NCBI RefSeq assembly: GCF_018881795.1
Contig: NZ_JACVPQ010000001.1
Location: 1,274,721-1,338,720, forward strand
DNA from: Polynucleobacter sp. MWH-Jannik1A5
GTDB lineage: Bacteria > Pseudomonadota > Gammaproteobacteria > Burkholderiales > Burkholderiaceae
Length of the DNA stretch: 64,000 nt
Reading direction: 5' to 3'
A program made the position numbers and the translations under genes. Below are positions 35,416-46,520 of this stretch, piece by piece. Position 1 is the first letter of the stretch. Each line of letters opens with the position of its first letter. Under the pieces are notes generated by a model. The model was not told the DNA's origin. It made no database searches and worked only from the letters and a program-made list of their open reading frames with translations.

Positions 35416-37569
35416 ATGATAGCCGAGATGCCCCCTAAGTTGCCCAAAATTGCTCCAAATTCCGAAGTAAAAACGGTAAATAAAAGCCCGGCGGCAGATC
35501 CATTGGGCGAGGCCGGCCACGACCTTGATCCTACTAAGTTTGTGACCTTCCCAGACTCCCCTTATCAGCTCTATCAGCCATTTGCACCTGCTGGCGACCA
35601 ACCTCAGGCGATTGATGCCCTTGTGGAGGGTATAGAGGATGGATTGACCTTTCAGACGCTTTTAGGGGTTACTGGGTCTGGAAAGACCTTCACGATGGCC
35701 AATGTGATTGCCAGAACAGGTCGCCCAGCCATCATTTTTGCCCCGAATAAAACCCTGGCTGCCCAACTTTATAGTGAATTTAGGGAGTTTTTTCCCAAAA
35801 ATGCCGTTGAGTACTTCGTCAGTTACTACGACTATTACCAACCTGAGGCTTACGTACCTCAGCGCGATCTCTTTATTGAAAAAGACTCTTCAATTAATGA
35901 ACACATCGAGCAGATGCGTTTGTCGGCTACCAAGAGTCTTTTAGAGCGTCGTGACGTCATCATTGTTGCTACTGTTTCTGCAATCTACGGTATCGGTAAT
36001 CCGGGCGACTATCACAGCATGGTGATGACGTTGCGCCCTGGTGACAAGATGAGTCAGCGCGATATTTTGATGCGACTCATTGCCATGCAGTATGATCGTA
36101 ATGAATTAGATTTCAAGCGTGGTGTATTTAGAGTACGCGGTGACACGATTGATATTTTCCCTGCCGAACATAATGAGTTGGCAGTGCGTGTTGAGTTGTT
36201 TGACGATGTTATTGAGAGCTTACAGTTCTTTGATCCGCTCACTGGAAAAATTCGTCAGAAGATCCCACGTTTTACGGTGTATCCAAGTTCGCACTACGTT
36301 ACTCCGCGCGACACAGTTCTGAAAGCCATCGAAACAATTAAAACAGAATTGCGTACTCGCTTAGATGAGTTCGTTAAAGATGGTAAGTTGGTTGAAGCAC
36401 AACGTCTTGAACAGCGCACCCGTTTTGATTTGGAAATGCTCAATGAATTGGGTTTTTGTAAAGGGATCGAGAACTACTCTCGCCACCTCTCTGGCGCCGC
36501 GCCTGGCGAAGCTCCGCCTACGCTGGTGGACTACCTGCCTAATGATGCTTTGATGTTCCTTGATGAAAGCCACGTCTTAATTGGACAGCTCAATGCGATG
36601 TATAACGGCGATAAATCGCGTAAACATACCTTGGTAGAGTTTGGTTTCCGTTTACCTTCTGCGATGGATAACCGTCCACTCAAATTTGCTGAGTTTGAAA
36701 CGAAGATGCGTCAAACAATTTTTGTTTCTGCAACGCCAGCAGATTATGAGAATACGCATCAAGGTCAAGTTGTTGAACAAGTAGCTAGACCAACTGGATT
36801 GGTAGATCCAGAAATCGAAGTCTTACCTGCAAGTACACAAGTGGACGATTTGTTAGATCAAATTCATGCACGAGTCAAAGTTGGCGAACGTGTTTTGGTA
36901 ACTGTATTAACCAAGCGCATGGCAGAGCAATTAACCGATTATCTTTCTGATAATGGTGTGAAGGTGCGTTATGTTCACTCAGATATTGATACGGTGGAGC
37001 GCGTAGAAATTTTGCGCGACTTACGTTTGGGCGTCTTTGATGTCTTGGTTGGTATTAACTTATTGCGCGAAGGATTGGATATTCCTGAAGTCTCACTGGT
37101 TGCCATTTTGGATGCCGATAAAGAAGGCTTCTTGCGTTCTGAACGTAGTTTGATTCAGACCATTGGACGGGCAGCTCGTAACGTGCGCGGCAAAGCGATT
37201 TTGTACGCCGATCGTATTACCGATTCCATGAAGCGGGCGATGGGGGAGACCGAAAGACGCCGAACTAAACAAATTGCCTTTAATAAACTACATGGAATAG
37301 AGCCAAAAGGGGTTCAAAAGCGGATCAAAGACATCATTGACGGCGTCTACGATGTCAAAGAGAAGCGTCAGGAGATGCAGGTTGAGCAGGAGCGGGCTCG
37401 CTATGAGGATATGGGCGAGAAGGACCTGGCGGCTGAAATTAAGCGCTTAGAGAAGCAAATGAACGCTGAAGCCAAGAATTTGGAGTTTGAAAAGGCTGCC
37501 AGCACCCGTGATCGACTTACTAAAGTCAAAGAAATGGCCTTTGGGGCTAGGTCCAGGGACTCGGTCTAA
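35416..37569 (+). CDS. uvrB: UvrABC system protein B
   Basis: A 717-residue damage-verifying subunit of nucleotide excision repair. Walker A is [14 protein letters not shown] near residue 79, the beta-hairpin region [12 protein letters not shown] follows, and the DEAD-like motif DESH and helicase motif VI (QTIGRAARN) are present. The C-terminal UVR motif (about residues 670-705) binds UvrC. An extension of about 45 residues precedes the usual N-terminus, and a shorter internal start is possible. I find no good CTG-N10-CAG LexA box in front. Confidence 0.96.
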   Translation: MIAEMPPKLPKIAPNSEVKTVNKSPAADPLGEAGHDLDPTKFVTFPDSPYQLYQPFAPAGDQPQAIDALVEGIEDGLTFQTLLGVTGSGKTFTMANVIARTGRPAIIFAPNKTLAAQLYSEFREFFPKNAVEYFVSYYDYYQPEAYVPQRDLFIEKDSSINEHIEQMRLSATKSLLERRDVIIVATVSAIYGIGNPGDYHSMVMTLRPGDKMSQRDILMRLIAMQYDRNELDFKRGVFRVRGDTIDIFPAEHNELAVRVELFDDVIESLQFFDPLTGKIRQKIPRFTVYPSSHYVTPRDTVLKAIETIKTELRTRLDEFVKDGKLVEAQRLEQRTRFDLEMLNELGFCKGIENYSRHLSGAAPGEAPPTLVDYLPNDALMFLDESHVLIGQLNAMYNGDKSRKHTLVEFGFRLPSAMDNRPLKFAEFETKMRQTIFVSATPADYENTHQGQVVEQVARPTGLVDPEIEVLPASTQVDDLLDQIHARVKVGERVLVTVLTKRMAEQLTDYLSDNGVKVRYVHSDIDTVERVEILRDLRLGVFDVLVGINLLREGLDIPEVSLVAILDADKEGFLRSERSLIQTIGRAARNVRGKAILYADRITDSMKRAMGETERRRTKQIAFNKLHGIEPKGVQKRIKDIIDGVYDVKEKRQEMQVEQERARYEDMGEKDLAAEIKRLEKQMNAEAKNLEFEKAASTRDRLTKVKEMAFGARSRDSV

Positions 37570-37646
37570 AGGCCTAACCAGCTAATTCCCGGTTTGCCTG
37601 AGGGATTTTTGGGATAATTCCCGAGCAGATTGCTAGGGATTATGTT

Positions 37647-37671
37647 AAAGTTGAGTGGAATGGTCGGGTAT
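37647..37671 (+). promoter_or_regulatory. IscR type 1 binding site ahead of iscR
   Basis: Bases 37647-37671 (AAAGTTGAGTGG, then AATGGTCGGGTAT) fit the known 25-base IscR type 1 consensus ATASYYGACTRWWWYAGTCRRSTAT at 21 of 25 positions by hand alignment. The site is 50 bases before the iscR start, as expected for [2Fe-2S]-IscR autorepression. A GTCGGG/CCCGAC inverted repeat overlaps its end (37663-37682). Confidence 0.75.
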
Positions 37672-37721
37672 TACCCGCCCGACTGTGAGCTGTCCATAAC
37701 AATCCATTACCAAGGTGACAT

Positions 37722-38291
37722 ATGAGACTTACAACTAAAGGTCGTTTTGCAGTAACCGCAATGATTGATTTAGCCCTGCGTGAAACGCATGGCCCTGTAA
37801 CTTTGGCTGGAATAAGCCAAAGGCAAAAAATTTCCCTTTCTTACCTCGAGCAATTGTTCGGCAAATTACGCCGTTTCAATATCGTGGAAAGTACTCGTGG
37901 TCCTGGCGGTGGTTACACCCTGGCGCGACCATCTTCCGAGGTGAGTGTTGCTGACATCATCGTTGCAGTTGACGAGCCACTCGATGCGACTCAATGTGGC
38001 GGTAAAGGCAATTGCCATACCGATGAAGAAAATCATGGCCGCTGTATGACGCATGATCTCTGGAGTAATCTCAATTCCAAAATGGTTGAGTACTTGAGTT
38101 CAGTGAGTTTGAAAGATTTAGTGCAACAACAAGAAGGACGCGGCATTGTGATTCAAGATATGCGTCAAAAGAAAATCAAAGTTGAAAGCGCTAAAGCAGA
38201 TAAGCCTGCTCCTGCGCTTGCGGCTAAAAAAGAAGTAGCCCCTAAAGCACCATTAATTAATTCAGTATTTAATTTGGCGCGACAAAGTTAA
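37722..38291 (+). CDS. iscR: Iron-sulfur cluster regulator IscR
   Basis: A 189-residue Rrf2-family winged-helix repressor (MRLTTKGRFAVTAMIDLAL; recognition region ISLSYLEQLFGKLR). Three cysteines in QCGGKGNCHTDEENHGRCM ligate the [2Fe-2S] cluster that senses cluster status. It is longer than E. coli IscR (162 residues) through a Lys/Ala-rich C-terminal tail. First gene of the isc operon and likely autoregulated through the site above. Confidence 0.95.
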   Translation: MRLTTKGRFAVTAMIDLALRETHGPVTLAGISQRQKISLSYLEQLFGKLRRFNIVESTRGPGGGYTLARPSSEVSVADIIVAVDEPLDATQCGGKGNCHTDEENHGRCMTHDLWSNLNSKMVEYLSSVSLKDLVQQQEGRGIVIQDMRQKKIKVESAKADKPAPALAAKKEVAPKAPLINSVFNLARQS

Positions 38292-38319
38292 TAACGTATT
38301 ACCTACCGATAGATAAACC

Positions 38320-39579
38320 ATGAACGCCCCAAAAGATCTTCCAAAGCAACCGGTTCCGATGTTTAGCCCTAAGCACTTCCCGGTTTACATGGACTATTCC
38401 GCTACTGCGCCGATTGATCCTCTTGTGGTCGACAAAATGTTGCCTTATCTGCGCGAGCAGTTCGGTAATGCTGCGTCACGCAGCCACGCTTATGGCTGGG
38501 CCGCAGAAGAGGCGGTGGAGTGGGCGCGTTCAGAAGTTGCCCTTTTGGTACATGCTGATCCACGGGAAATCGTATTTACTAGCGGCGCGACTGAAAGTAT
38601 TAATTTGGCATTAAAAGGCGCTGCGCATTTTTATAAAGATCGTGGCAATCACATCATCACCGTAAAGACTGAGCACAAGGCTACTTTAGATACATGCCGC
38701 GAATTAGAGCGCGAAGGCTTTGATGTCACTTACTTAGATGTACTGCCGAATGGTTTGATTGATTTTGCGCAACTTGAAGCTGCAATGAAGCCGGGAACAA
38801 TTTTGGCCTCAGTGATGTATGTCAACAATGAAATCGGTGTTGTGCAAGATATTCCTGCGATTGGTGAATTGTGCCGTTCACGCGGCGTCATTTTTCACGT
38901 AGATGCAGCGCAAGCGACCGGCAAAATAGAAATTGATTTAGAAAAGACCAAAGTAGATTTGATGAGCTTCTCCGCTCATAAGACTTATGGACCCAAAGGT
39001 ATTGGCGCCTTGTTTGTGCGTCGTAAGCCCCGTATTCGCATTGAGGCTCAGATTCATGGTGGCGGTCATGAGCGTGGTATGCGCTCTGGTACCTTGGCCG
39101 TGCATCAGATTGTTGGTATGGGCGAGGCATTCCGTATTGCTCGCATCGATATGGCCGAAGAAAACAAGCGTATCCGTGCTTTGCGTGACCGCTTATTAAA
39201 TGGCTTAAAAGATATTGAAGAGGTTTATGTCAACGGCGACATGGACAATCGAGTGCCTCATAACCTGAACATTAGCTTTAACTATGTTGAGGGGGAGTCC
39301 ATGCTGATGGCATTGAAGGATTTAGCGATCTCTTCCGGTTCGGCATGTACTTCAGCATCTTTGGAGCCTTCGTATGTATTGCGTGCCCTTGGCCGCAATG
39401 ATGAATTAGCCCATAGCTCTATTCGTTTTACCTTAGGCCGCTTTACGACTGAGGAAGAAGTGGATTTCACCATCAAGTTGGTGAAAGAAAAGATTGCCAA
39501 GTTGCGTGAGTTATCACCACTGTGGGAAATGTACAAAGATGGAATCGACTTAAGCACGATTCAATGGGCAGCACACTAA
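38320..39579 (+). CDS. iscS: Cysteine desulfurase IscS
   Basis: A 419-residue PLP enzyme taking sulfur from cysteine for cluster assembly, thiolated tRNA and other cofactors. The PLP lysine is in [12 protein letters not shown], and the persulfide-carrying cysteine is in [14 protein letters not shown] near residue 345. The N-terminal extension of about 17 residues is Pro-rich. Between iscR and iscU. Confidence 0.96.
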   Translation: MNAPKDLPKQPVPMFSPKHFPVYMDYSATAPIDPLVVDKMLPYLREQFGNAASRSHAYGWAAEEAVEWARSEVALLVHADPREIVFTSGATESINLALKGAAHFYKDRGNHIITVKTEHKATLDTCRELEREGFDVTYLDVLPNGLIDFAQLEAAMKPGTILASVMYVNNEIGVVQDIPAIGELCRSRGVIFHVDAAQATGKIEIDLEKTKVDLMSFSAHKTYGPKGIGALFVRRKPRIRIEAQIHGGGHERGMRSGTLAVHQIVGMGEAFRIARIDMAEENKRIRALRDRLLNGLKDIEEVYVNGDMDNRVPHNLNISFNYVEGESMLMALKDLAISSGSACTSASLEPSYVLRALGRNDELAHSSIRFTLGRFTTEEEVDFTIKLVKEKIAKLRELSPLWEMYKDGIDLSTIQWAAH

Positions 39580-39616
39580 AGAAATATAAAGATAAAGAAA
39601 TTAAAGAGGAAATACC

Positions 39617-40003
39617 ATGGCATATAGCGATAAGGTCATCGACCACTACGAAAATCCCCGCAACGTTGGTTCATTTGAAAAAGGTGACGACAGCGTAGGT
39701 ACCGGCATGGTTGGCGCACCTGCATGTGGTGACGTGATGAAGTTGCAAATTCGCGTGAATGAAAAAGGTGTAATTGAGGATGCTAAGTTCAAGACTTACG
39801 GCTGCGGCTCTGCGATTGCTTCATCTTCATTGGTAACCGAGTGGGTTAAAGGTAAGACTTTGGATCAAGCGCTTGAGATCAAGAATTCATTGATCGCTGA
39901 AGAACTTGCATTGCCACCAGTAAAAATTCACTGCTCCATCTTGGCTGAAGATGCCATCAAGGCTGCGGTAGCCGATTACAAAGAAAAGCATCCAGCGAAA
40001 TAA
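39617..40003 (+). CDS. iscU: Iron-sulfur scaffold IscU
   Basis: A 128-residue scaffold. Three conserved cysteines are seen in GAPACGDVMKL, YGCGSAIASSS and IHCSILAEDA, and LPPVKIHC is the HscA-recognition region. AAAGAGGAAA precedes the ATG. Confidence 0.97.
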   Translation: MAYSDKVIDHYENPRNVGSFEKGDDSVGTGMVGAPACGDVMKLQIRVNEKGVIEDAKFKTYGCGSAIASSSLVTEWVKGKTLDQALEIKNSLIAEELALPPVKIHCSILAEDAIKAAVADYKEKHPAK

Positions 40004-40015
40004 GCAGATACCACT

Positions 40016-40339
40016 ATGGCAATTACCTTAACCGACAAAGCAGCTGCACACGTAAACCGCAATCTACAAAAACGCGGTAAAGGTTGTGGCTTACGCTTGG
40101 GCGTTCGTACTACAGGATGTTCTGGTTTGGCGTATCAACTTGAGTATGTAGATGAGCCCGCCGCTGAGGATCAAGTATTTGAGTCCAATGGCATTAAGGT
40201 GTTTGTAGATCCAAAAAGTTTGGCTTACTTAGATGGTACAGAGCTGGATTTTGTACGCGAGGGTTTGAACGAGGGATTTAAGTTTCAAAATCCAAACGTA
40301 AAAGATGAGTGTGGTTGTGGCGAATCCTTCCGCGTCTGA
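40016..40339 (+). CDS. iscA: A-type iron-sulfur carrier IscA
   Basis: A 107-residue cluster carrier with the three-cysteine pattern ([11 protein letters not shown] and C-terminal ECGCGESF). Its 3' end overlaps the proposed hscB start by 35 bases in another frame. Confidence 0.96.
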   Translation: MAITLTDKAAAHVNRNLQKRGKGCGLRLGVRTTGCSGLAYQLEYVDEPAAEDQVFESNGIKVFVDPKSLAYLDGTELDFVREGLNEGFKFQNPNVKDECGCGESFRV

Positions 40340-40844
40340 CGATTACTTTCACTTCTTTGGTTTAAATCAGCAATTCAAAATCGATTTGCCTGCATTAGAT
40401 CAGGCTTACCTAGCAATTCAGAAAGAAGTACATCCTGATCGCTTCGCCCGCGGAAGTGACTCTGAGCAGCGCCTTGCTATGCAAATGGCGACCTTAGCGA
40501 ATACCGCTTACCAGACGCTTAAAAATCCCATCCAACGTGGCTTGTATATGTGTCAACTTCATGGCGTTGATGCCAAGTTGGAGACCAATACAGCAATGCC
40601 TGCTGCTTTTCTGATGAAGCAGATGGAATGGCGTGAAAATCTAGACGAACAGGCGGAAGACTTGCCTGCACTTGAGGACTTAATGTCTGAAGTTGAGGAA
40701 TCTAAAGCAGATACTCTTGCAGAAATCACTCAGGCTATTGATGGCGCTAAGAATTATCAGCGAGCAGCAGAGCTACTGCGTGGTTTGTTGTTTATCGATA
40801 AGTTTGCGGTTGAGCTTGACGACACTATTGCGGCCTTAATCTAG
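40305..40844 (+). CDS. hscB: Co-chaperone HscB (J-domain)
   Basis: A 179-residue co-chaperone delivering IscU to HscA. An N-terminal J domain with the HPD motif ([10 protein letters not shown]) is followed by a three-helix C-terminal domain. I use the ATG at 40305 inside iscA; a GTG at 40317 is an alternative that removes four residues. The overlap implies translational coupling. Confidence 0.93.
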   Translation: MSVVVANPSASDDYFHFFGLNQQFKIDLPALDQAYLAIQKEVHPDRFARGSDSEQRLAMQMATLANTAYQTLKNPIQRGLYMCQLHGVDAKLETNTAMPAAFLMKQMEWRENLDEQAEDLPALEDLMSEVEESKADTLAEITQAIDGAKNYQRAAELLRGLLFIDKFAVELDDTIAALI

Positions 40845-40872
40845 TCCTTACCCAAGCTAAACTCTATCTCCT

Positions 40873-42738
40873 ATGGCCTTATTACAAATCTCTGAACCCG
40901 GTAAATCGCTAGCGCCTCATCAGCGTCGTATTGCCGTGGGCATTGATTTGGGCACTACTAATTCTTTGGTAGCGATTGTGCGCGATGCCTTGCCAAAAGT
41001 CTTGGCAGATGCTCAGGGTCGTGAGTTGCTTCCATCAGTGATTCGCTATCTACCCAACGGTAGAACTCAAGCTGGTTTTGAGGCCCTTGAAAGTATCGTG
41101 CTTGATCCAAAAAATACGATTGTTTCAGTGAAGCGTTTTATGGGTAGAGGTTTACTTGATGTGGAGCATATTGAAAGTGCTCCATATGATTTTGTTGATC
41201 AGCCCGGAATGCTTAAATTAAGAACAGTGGCTGGGGACAAGAGTCCAATTGAAGTTTCTGCTGAAATCTTGGCACGCTTGCGTCAGTTGGCAGAAGACTC
41301 TGTGAATGATGAAATCGTCGGTGCTGTAATTACAGTCCCTGCATACTTTGATGATGCTCAACGCCAAGCAACGAAAGATGCTGCGAAATTAGCTGGTATT
41401 GAAGTCCTCCGTTTATTGAATGAGCCAACTGCGGCAGCAATTGCCTATGGCTTAGATAATGCCTCGGAAGGGGTATACGCCGTCTACGATTTGGGTGGTG
41501 GCACTTTTGATATTTCCATACTGCGTATGAGTAGGGGTGTCTTCGAGGTTCTTTCTACTGGGGGTGACTCTGCTCTAGGTGGTGATGACTTCGATCATCG
41601 CTTGTATTGCTGGGTCATTGAGCAAGCTAAGCTTCCGCCACTATCAATACATGATCATCGTACGCTCTTGCAGGCCTGTAAACATGCGAAAGAGCAGCTT
41701 AGCCACAATCCGTTAGCGCGCGTTCATGAAACGCTTGCTGATGGCACGGTAGTTAATGTCGGTATCAGCCAAGCCCAATTTTTTGAGATCACTCAGAATC
41801 TCGTTACCAAAACTCTCATGGCTTGTAAAAAGGCCTTGCGAGATGCAGGACTCAAATCTGAGGATGTTAAAGGCGTGGTGATGGTGGGTGGTTCAACCCG
41901 CATGCCAAATGTGCAGCGTGCTGTTGGAGAGTTATTTGGTACGCAGCCATTAAATAATTTAAATCCTGATCAAGTTGTTGCATTAGGCGCAGCAATGCAG
42001 GCTGATCTGCTGGCTGGTAATCAGAGTAAAGATGATGAGTGGCTCTTGTTGGATGTCATTCCACTTTCTCTTGGTGTGGAAACCATGGGCGGCTTGGTAG
42101 AAAAGATTATTCCTCGTAATACGCCAATTCCAGTAGCTAGAGCGCAGGATTTCACAACCTTTAAAGACGGCCAGACTGCCTTGGCAATTCAGGTGGTACA
42201 GGGCGAACGTGAGTTGGCACAAGATTGCCGCTCTCTCGGTAAATTTGAGTTACGCGGTATACCAGCCATGGCTGCGGGAGCTGCACGCATCCGCGTTACC
42301 TTCCAAGTGGATGCTGATGGCCTTCTATCTGTAAGCGCAACCGAGCAAGGCTCTGGCGTTAAAGCGTCAATTGATATTAAGCCTTCTTACGGCTTAACTG
42401 ACGCAGAGATTACACGCATGCTGCAGGATGGTTTTGCCTCTGCTAAAGAAGATTTGCTTTCTAGATCCTTGCGTGAAGAGCAGGTTAATGCTCAGCGCTT
42501 GCTGGACGCAGTACAAACAGCTCTCAATAGTGATCGCAATCTTCTCAATGCAGAAGAGCAGAATAAGGTCGATCAAGAAATGGCATTGCTTCAAAAAATA
42601 TTGAATGAAGAGAAGGATAGCGAAATCGTTCGCAAGGCAGTTGACCGAGCTGCTAAAGCTACCGATGACTTTGCACAAAAACGCATGAACGCTAGCATTC
42701 AGAAGGCTTTGTCCGGAAAAAATGTTGCTGAAATTTAA
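40873..42738 (+). CDS. hscA: Hsp70-type chaperone HscA
   Basis: A 621-residue specialised DnaK homologue that releases clusters from IscU. The ATPase domain has [12 protein letters not shown] and [12 protein letters not shown]; the substrate domain follows near residue 390. It lies directly downstream of hscB as in the standard isc operon. Confidence 0.96.
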   Translation: MALLQISEPGKSLAPHQRRIAVGIDLGTTNSLVAIVRDALPKVLADAQGRELLPSVIRYLPNGRTQAGFEALESIVLDPKNTIVSVKRFMGRGLLDVEHIESAPYDFVDQPGMLKLRTVAGDKSPIEVSAEILARLRQLAEDSVNDEIVGAVITVPAYFDDAQRQATKDAAKLAGIEVLRLLNEPTAAAIAYGLDNASEGVYAVYDLGGGTFDISILRMSRGVFEVLSTGGDSALGGDDFDHRLYCWVIEQAKLPPLSIHDHRTLLQACKHAKEQLSHNPLARVHETLADGTVVNVGISQAQFFEITQNLVTKTLMACKKALRDAGLKSEDVKGVVMVGGSTRMPNVQRAVGELFGTQPLNNLNPDQVVALGAAMQADLLAGNQSKDDEWLLLDVIPLSLGVETMGGLVEKIIPRNTPIPVARAQDFTTFKDGQTALAIQVVQGERELAQDCRSLGKFELRGIPAMAAGAARIRVTFQVDADGLLSVSATEQGSGVKASIDIKPSYGLTDAEITRMLQDGFASAKEDLLSRSLREEQVNAQRLLDAVQTALNSDRNLLNAEEQNKVDQEMALLQKILNEEKDSEIVRKAVDRAAKATDDFAQKRMNASIQKALSGKNVAEI

Positions 42739-42776
42739 GCAAGAAAATATTAATAGAACATAAGTAGAAAAGAATC

Positions 42777-43115
42777 ATGACCCAAATCGTTGTCCTACCG
42801 CATAGTGAGTATTGTCCTGAAGGAGCAGTTGTTGAGGTTGCTCCGGGTACGTCGATTTGTGAGGCTTTGTTGGAGAACGATATTCCAATTGAGCATGCTT
42901 GCGATATGGTGTGCGCCTGTACTACCTGTCATGTGATTGTGAAAGAGGGCTTTCAAAGCTTAAATCCTCCCGATGAGAATGAAGAAGATATGCTGGACCG
43001 TGCCTGGGGTTTAAATCCTCAATCTCGTTTGTCTTGCCAGGCTATTGTGGCAAAGCAGGATTTGGTGATTGAAATCCCCAAATATTCAATCAACCATGCT
43101 AAAGAAAATCACTAA
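42777..43115 (+). CDS. fdx: ISC-type [2Fe-2S] ferredoxin
   Basis: A 112-residue adrenodoxin-like ferredoxin, the electron donor for cluster assembly. The cluster ligands are in CDMVCACTTC and LSCQAI. It ends the canonical isc set. No iscX follows: the next gene is an unrelated secreted cupin. Confidence 0.95.
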   Translation: MTQIVVLPHSEYCPEGAVVEVAPGTSICEALLENDIPIEHACDMVCACTTCHVIVKEGFQSLNPPDENEEDMLDRAWGLNPQSRLSCQAIVAKQDLVIEIPKYSINHAKENH

Positions 43116-43124
43116 GATTTCATT

Positions 43125-43562
43125 ATGAGATTGGTGAAATTCTCGCTACCCCTATTTACTTTAGTTTTTGCTTCACTTACTCCTGTACACGCGGATGAAA
43201 ATCATCCTGGAATAGTGACGGACTTGGTGGTTCGCAGTGGTAATGATTGGACAGGTAGCCCATTGCCTCCTTATTTGATGAGTGCGCCAGAGGTTGCTGT
43301 AATGCGATTTACTATCCCTCCAAATACTGCGTTACCAATTCACAAGCATCCCGCTATTAATGCTGCTTATGTAATTGATGGGGAGCTGACAGTCTTTCAA
43401 GAGGGCGGTATGCAGCGCAACTTTAAAAAGGGCGATGTTGTGATCGAGATGGTTGAAAAGTGGCATCACGGCATCAATCAAGGTTCCGTACCCGTGGAAT
43501 TGGTGGTTTTCTACGCCACCACCAAGGATCTGCCTTTGGCAATTAAGAAGCCCAACCCCTAA
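43125..43562 (+). CDS. Secreted cupin-domain protein
   Basis: A 145-residue protein with a signal peptide (residues 1 to about 24, ending VHA) and a single cupin barrel. PIHKHPAINAAYVIDGELTV and EKWHHGINQG carry the metal-binding histidines. Probably a periplasmic metal-binding or sensing/sequestering protein; the substrate is unknown. Nine bases after fdx, so it can be the last gene of the isc transcript, a linkage for which I know no reason. Confidence 0.8.
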   Translation: MRLVKFSLPLFTLVFASLTPVHADENHPGIVTDLVVRSGNDWTGSPLPPYLMSAPEVAVMRFTIPPNTALPIHKHPAINAAYVIDGELTVFQEGGMQRNFKKGDVVIEMVEKWHHGINQGSVPVELVVFYATTKDLPLAIKKPNP

Positions 43563-43695
43563 AAACTAGGGATTGATGCACCAACTTGATGCATTAATCC
43601 CTGTAATCATGCAAATGCTATCAGGAGGAGATTTCTAGAGTATTAATATGAATTCGTAGTTCATTCTTTAGGTAGTACCTCCAAAAAAATCTTTT

Positions 43696-43724
43696 AAGCC
43701 ATCCTTCGGGGTGGCTTTTTCTTT
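43696..43724. terminator. Terminator between the isc/cupin transcript and the Bug gene
   Basis: Stem AAGCCATCC/GGGTGGCTT with a TTCG tetraloop followed by TTTTTCTTT. The preceding A-rich side allows it to work for the minus-strand gene ending at 43734. Confidence 0.85.
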
Positions 43725-43733
43725 GATGGTTTT

Positions 43734-44726
43734 TTATTGGGTTGGAATATTTCGAGCCTTAATGACTTTTTCCCAGTTTGCAGACTCGGCTTGTATTTTG
43801 GCATCCACATCTTTGCTTTTCATCATCATTGGCGTTAAACCGTTGGTATCCAAATTGGCAAGCAGGGTTGGAGCTTTGAAAGATTTTTCGGTGGCCACAT
43901 AAATTTTGTCAATGATTGATTGTGGTGTGCCCATTGGAACTGCCAAAGCAAACCAACCAGTATTTTCAAATCCAGGAATCGCCGCTTCAGAGACGGTAGG
44001 GACATTGGGTAATTGCTTTAATCGCTTGCTACTTGTAACGGCAAGTGCTTTTACTTGTCCTGCTTTAGCAAAACCGCCGGTTGCAGGGAAGTTACCTGCC
44101 ATGAAATCAATTTGCCCAGCTATCAAATCATTCAAAGCAGGGTTCTCACCTTTATAAGGCACGTGAGTTGCCTGAATTCCGGCTGCATAAATAAAGTTTT
44201 CATTGGCCATGTGTATCTGGCTGCCGATACCTGCGGATCCAAAATTCAGTTCTTTGGTTTTAGCTAAGGCGATCAGTTCGGGGAGTGTATTTACTGGAAG
44301 CTTCGGATTTACAGCAATGACCATCGGCACCGTTGCAATAGTGGTGATGTAAGTTAAGTCTTTTGCATAGTTAATGGCTGCCTTTTTGTAGATAAAGGGA
44401 TTCACTGTCATCATGCTGCCAGAGGCTAGGAGAATGGTGTAGCCATCCGCTGGAGATTTGGCTACTAGTTCTGCCCCAATATTTCCGCCTGCTCCCCCGC
44501 GATTTTCAACAATCACGTTTTGTCCAAGATTCTTGCCAAGCTCTTGGGAAAGGATTCTGCCTAAAATGTCTGCGCTTCCGCCTGCGGCAAATGGAACAAT
44601 CATCTTGATAGGTTTATCGGGCCATGATTGTGCGGCTAGATTGCTAGAGCCTAATATGCCAAGTGCATAACAAAGCACGGCAACCCATTTTTTCTGCTTA
44701 ATAAAAGTACTCTTGAAAGATGACAT
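43734..44726 (-). CDS. Bug-family (TctC) periplasmic solute-binding protein, copy 1
   Basis: A 330-residue secreted binding protein of the tripartite tricarboxylate transport class. A signal peptide with cleavage near residue 32 (SNLAAQ) precedes SWPDKPIKMIVPFAAGGSADILGR, the Bug hallmark, and ADGYTILLASGS. No membrane subunits (TctA, TctB) lie nearby. It is 23 bases after the CobT-like gene and probably the last gene of a cobS-cobT-bug operon divergent from xsc. The ligand may be a sulfonate, inferred from context only. Confidence 0.88.
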   Translation of the reverse strand: MSSFKSTFIKQKKWVAVLCYALGILGSSNLAAQSWPDKPIKMIVPFAAGGSADILGRILSQELGKNLGQNVIVENRGGAGGNIGAELVAKSPADGYTILLASGSMMTVNPFIYKKAAINYAKDLTYITTIATVPMVIAVNPKLPVNTLPELIALAKTKELNFGSAGIGSQIHMANENFIYAAGIQATHVPYKGENPALNDLIAGQIDFMAGNFPATGGFAKAGQVKALAVTSSKRLKQLPNVPTVSEAAIPGFENTGWFALAVPMGTPQSIIDKIYVATEKSFKAPTLLANLDTNGLTPMMMKSKDVDAKIQAESANWEKVIKARNIPTQ

Positions 44727-44749
44727 AGTATTTTTCTCCGATTGCTTTG

Positions 44750-46498
44750 TTATAAATATTTTTTGTTTGTAAAAGATAATGCTTTGAATTCGCTTGCCCA
44801 GTTTTTTAAGGTGCTGGCGATATTGTTAGGATCTTCATCCCAGCTAAGGCGATGTTGAAAGACTGGACGTAGTTCGGAACCAATGCCGCAGCCCCACAAC
44901 TGAAGATTGGGCTGTTGCTCGCACCAAGCAATAGCCTGTAGAAGGTGATTCTTTAGAAATTCCTCGCCATTTGCCTCAATAGTTGCTCTATCCATTGGGC
45001 AGCCATCAGAAAATAAAATCAACGTATTGTTGCCATGTCGATTGTTGCTGCTATTTTGTAATCGTTCAGTCGCCCATATGAGTGCCTCACCATCAACACT
45101 CTCTGCATAAATTTCAGGGCGCAGCAGAGCGGCGACCCCTGCTCGAGATCTTCTCCAGTTTGTATCAAAGTCTTTAAAAATCCAGTGAGCTCGTTCATTG
45201 AGGCGGCCGGGATTTGGGGGTTGACCATTTTTACGCCATTCTTTAAAGGGTCTTCCGCCTTGCCATGAGCTGGTGCTGTAGCCAAGAACCTCAGTTTTAA
45301 TGCCTGCTTGCTCTAGTATTCTCACTAATGAATCTACACAGGCTGCAATTTTGACGCGCTGCTCTTTCATTGATCCTGAGCAGTCAATAAGCAGTGTAGT
45401 TTTTGCATTTACCTTGCTGGTAGTTGCAAGCTGCTTATATAGAGCTGGCTGTAATGGTGAGGTAGCGGCGCGTATCAGGTAGCGGCGATCAAGCAAACCT
45501 TCTGCCTCAGTGGTTTGCCAACGTTTTGGGAGCTGACTAGCGAAGATTTGCTGATAAATTCGAATGAGCTTGGCCCAAGGAATATTTTGTTTGGCAATTT
45601 CTTGATTCAGTTGATCTTGATAGGTGGCTAATTGAGCAGACCGAATTTTTTTCTTGGCCTCAGCTTCGCTATCGTAGCTAGAGTTGTAGACATGATATTT
45701 TTCGAGTGACTTTTTGAGCAAAAGACGCTGCTCACTCGAGTTGCTGGCGGGACTCTTAATGTCTACCGCTACTTTTCCAGCGTGAGGGGGTACCCATTCG
45801 ATTTTGAGATGGGTAGCACTTTGATTTTTGCGTTTAGTGCGAATACTGGGGTTATTGCGATACTCGTCTGCAATTAATCCAGAAGCTAAGCTAATTACTT
45901 CGTGAACTACTTGTGCATACTCTTCCTGAGTATTGCGACTTGCTTTCAGCTTGACCAACAAAGGGCCCATGTCTTGAGCTATACCTGCCCTAGTGGCTTC
46001 AACAATATCTTGCATGAGCTGTGGAATTGGTTGGCTATTAAGCTTCATCCATACGGTTGAAAAGATGGTGACAAGCAGCAGGCCAATACTGCCTTCAACG
46101 CCACCACTGGCAATAAATTGCTGCATCCAGGCAATAAATTGAGTCTGAGTATTCTTGCGGCATCCTTTGAGCTCATCTGGGCAGTTACTTTCTACCCGGA
46201 TCTGCTCCAAGACCTCAAATATCAAAGATTCGATCATTCCTTCTGGAGCGAGTGAAGTATGCAAGGCTGCATCCGAATGGCGCAGGCGTAATGCGATGCC
46301 ATCCAATACACCGCGTGGATAAGCCCATGATGCTTTTAGATTTTCAAGGCTGAGGTGCGGAGCGATTGACTCCAGCGGAGCTGCATTATGAAAGAGCTGC
46401 CAGTCTCTAATTTGCGCACTTTTTTCCCTGGACAATGATCTAATCATTGCTCCATATTGTTGCTGTTGTTCGAAGTCTAGGTGGGTTTGGGTTTGCAA
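44750..46498 (-). CDS. CobT-like VWA-domain protein
   Basis: A 582-residue protein resembling the CobT subunit of aerobic cobaltochelatase: a long helical N-terminal part and a C-terminal von Willebrand A domain near residue 355 with an intact MIDAS start (LLIDCSGSMKEQR). With the CobS-like AAA+ protein encoded just upstream it would form a MoxR/VWA-type chaperone pair. The large CobN chelatase subunit and other cobalamin genes are absent from the window. A role in metal or cofactor insertion into a neighbouring enzyme is my inference. Confidence 0.75.
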   Translation of the reverse strand: MQTQTHLDFEQQQQYGAMIRSLSREKSAQIRDWQLFHNAAPLESIAPHLSLENLKASWAYPRGVLDGIALRLRHSDAALHTSLAPEGMIESLIFEVLEQIRVESNCPDELKGCRKNTQTQFIAWMQQFIASGGVEGSIGLLLVTIFSTVWMKLNSQPIPQLMQDIVEATRAGIAQDMGPLLVKLKASRNTQEEYAQVVHEVISLASGLIADEYRNNPSIRTKRKNQSATHLKIEWVPPHAGKVAVDIKSPASNSSEQRLLLKKSLEKYHVYNSSYDSEAEAKKKIRSAQLATYQDQLNQEIAKQNIPWAKLIRIYQQIFASQLPKRWQTTEAEGLLDRRYLIRAATSPLQPALYKQLATTSKVNAKTTLLIDCSGSMKEQRVKIAACVDSLVRILEQAGIKTEVLGYSTSSWQGGRPFKEWRKNGQPPNPGRLNERAHWIFKDFDTNWRRSRAGVAALLRPEIYAESVDGEALIWATERLQNSSNNRHGNNTLILFSDGCPMDRATIEANGEEFLKNHLLQAIAWCEQQPNLQLWGCGIGSELRPVFQHRLSWDEDPNNIASTLKNWASEFKALSFTNKKYL

Positions 46499-46520
46499 GG
46501 TGGGTGTAAAAATCTCTGGT

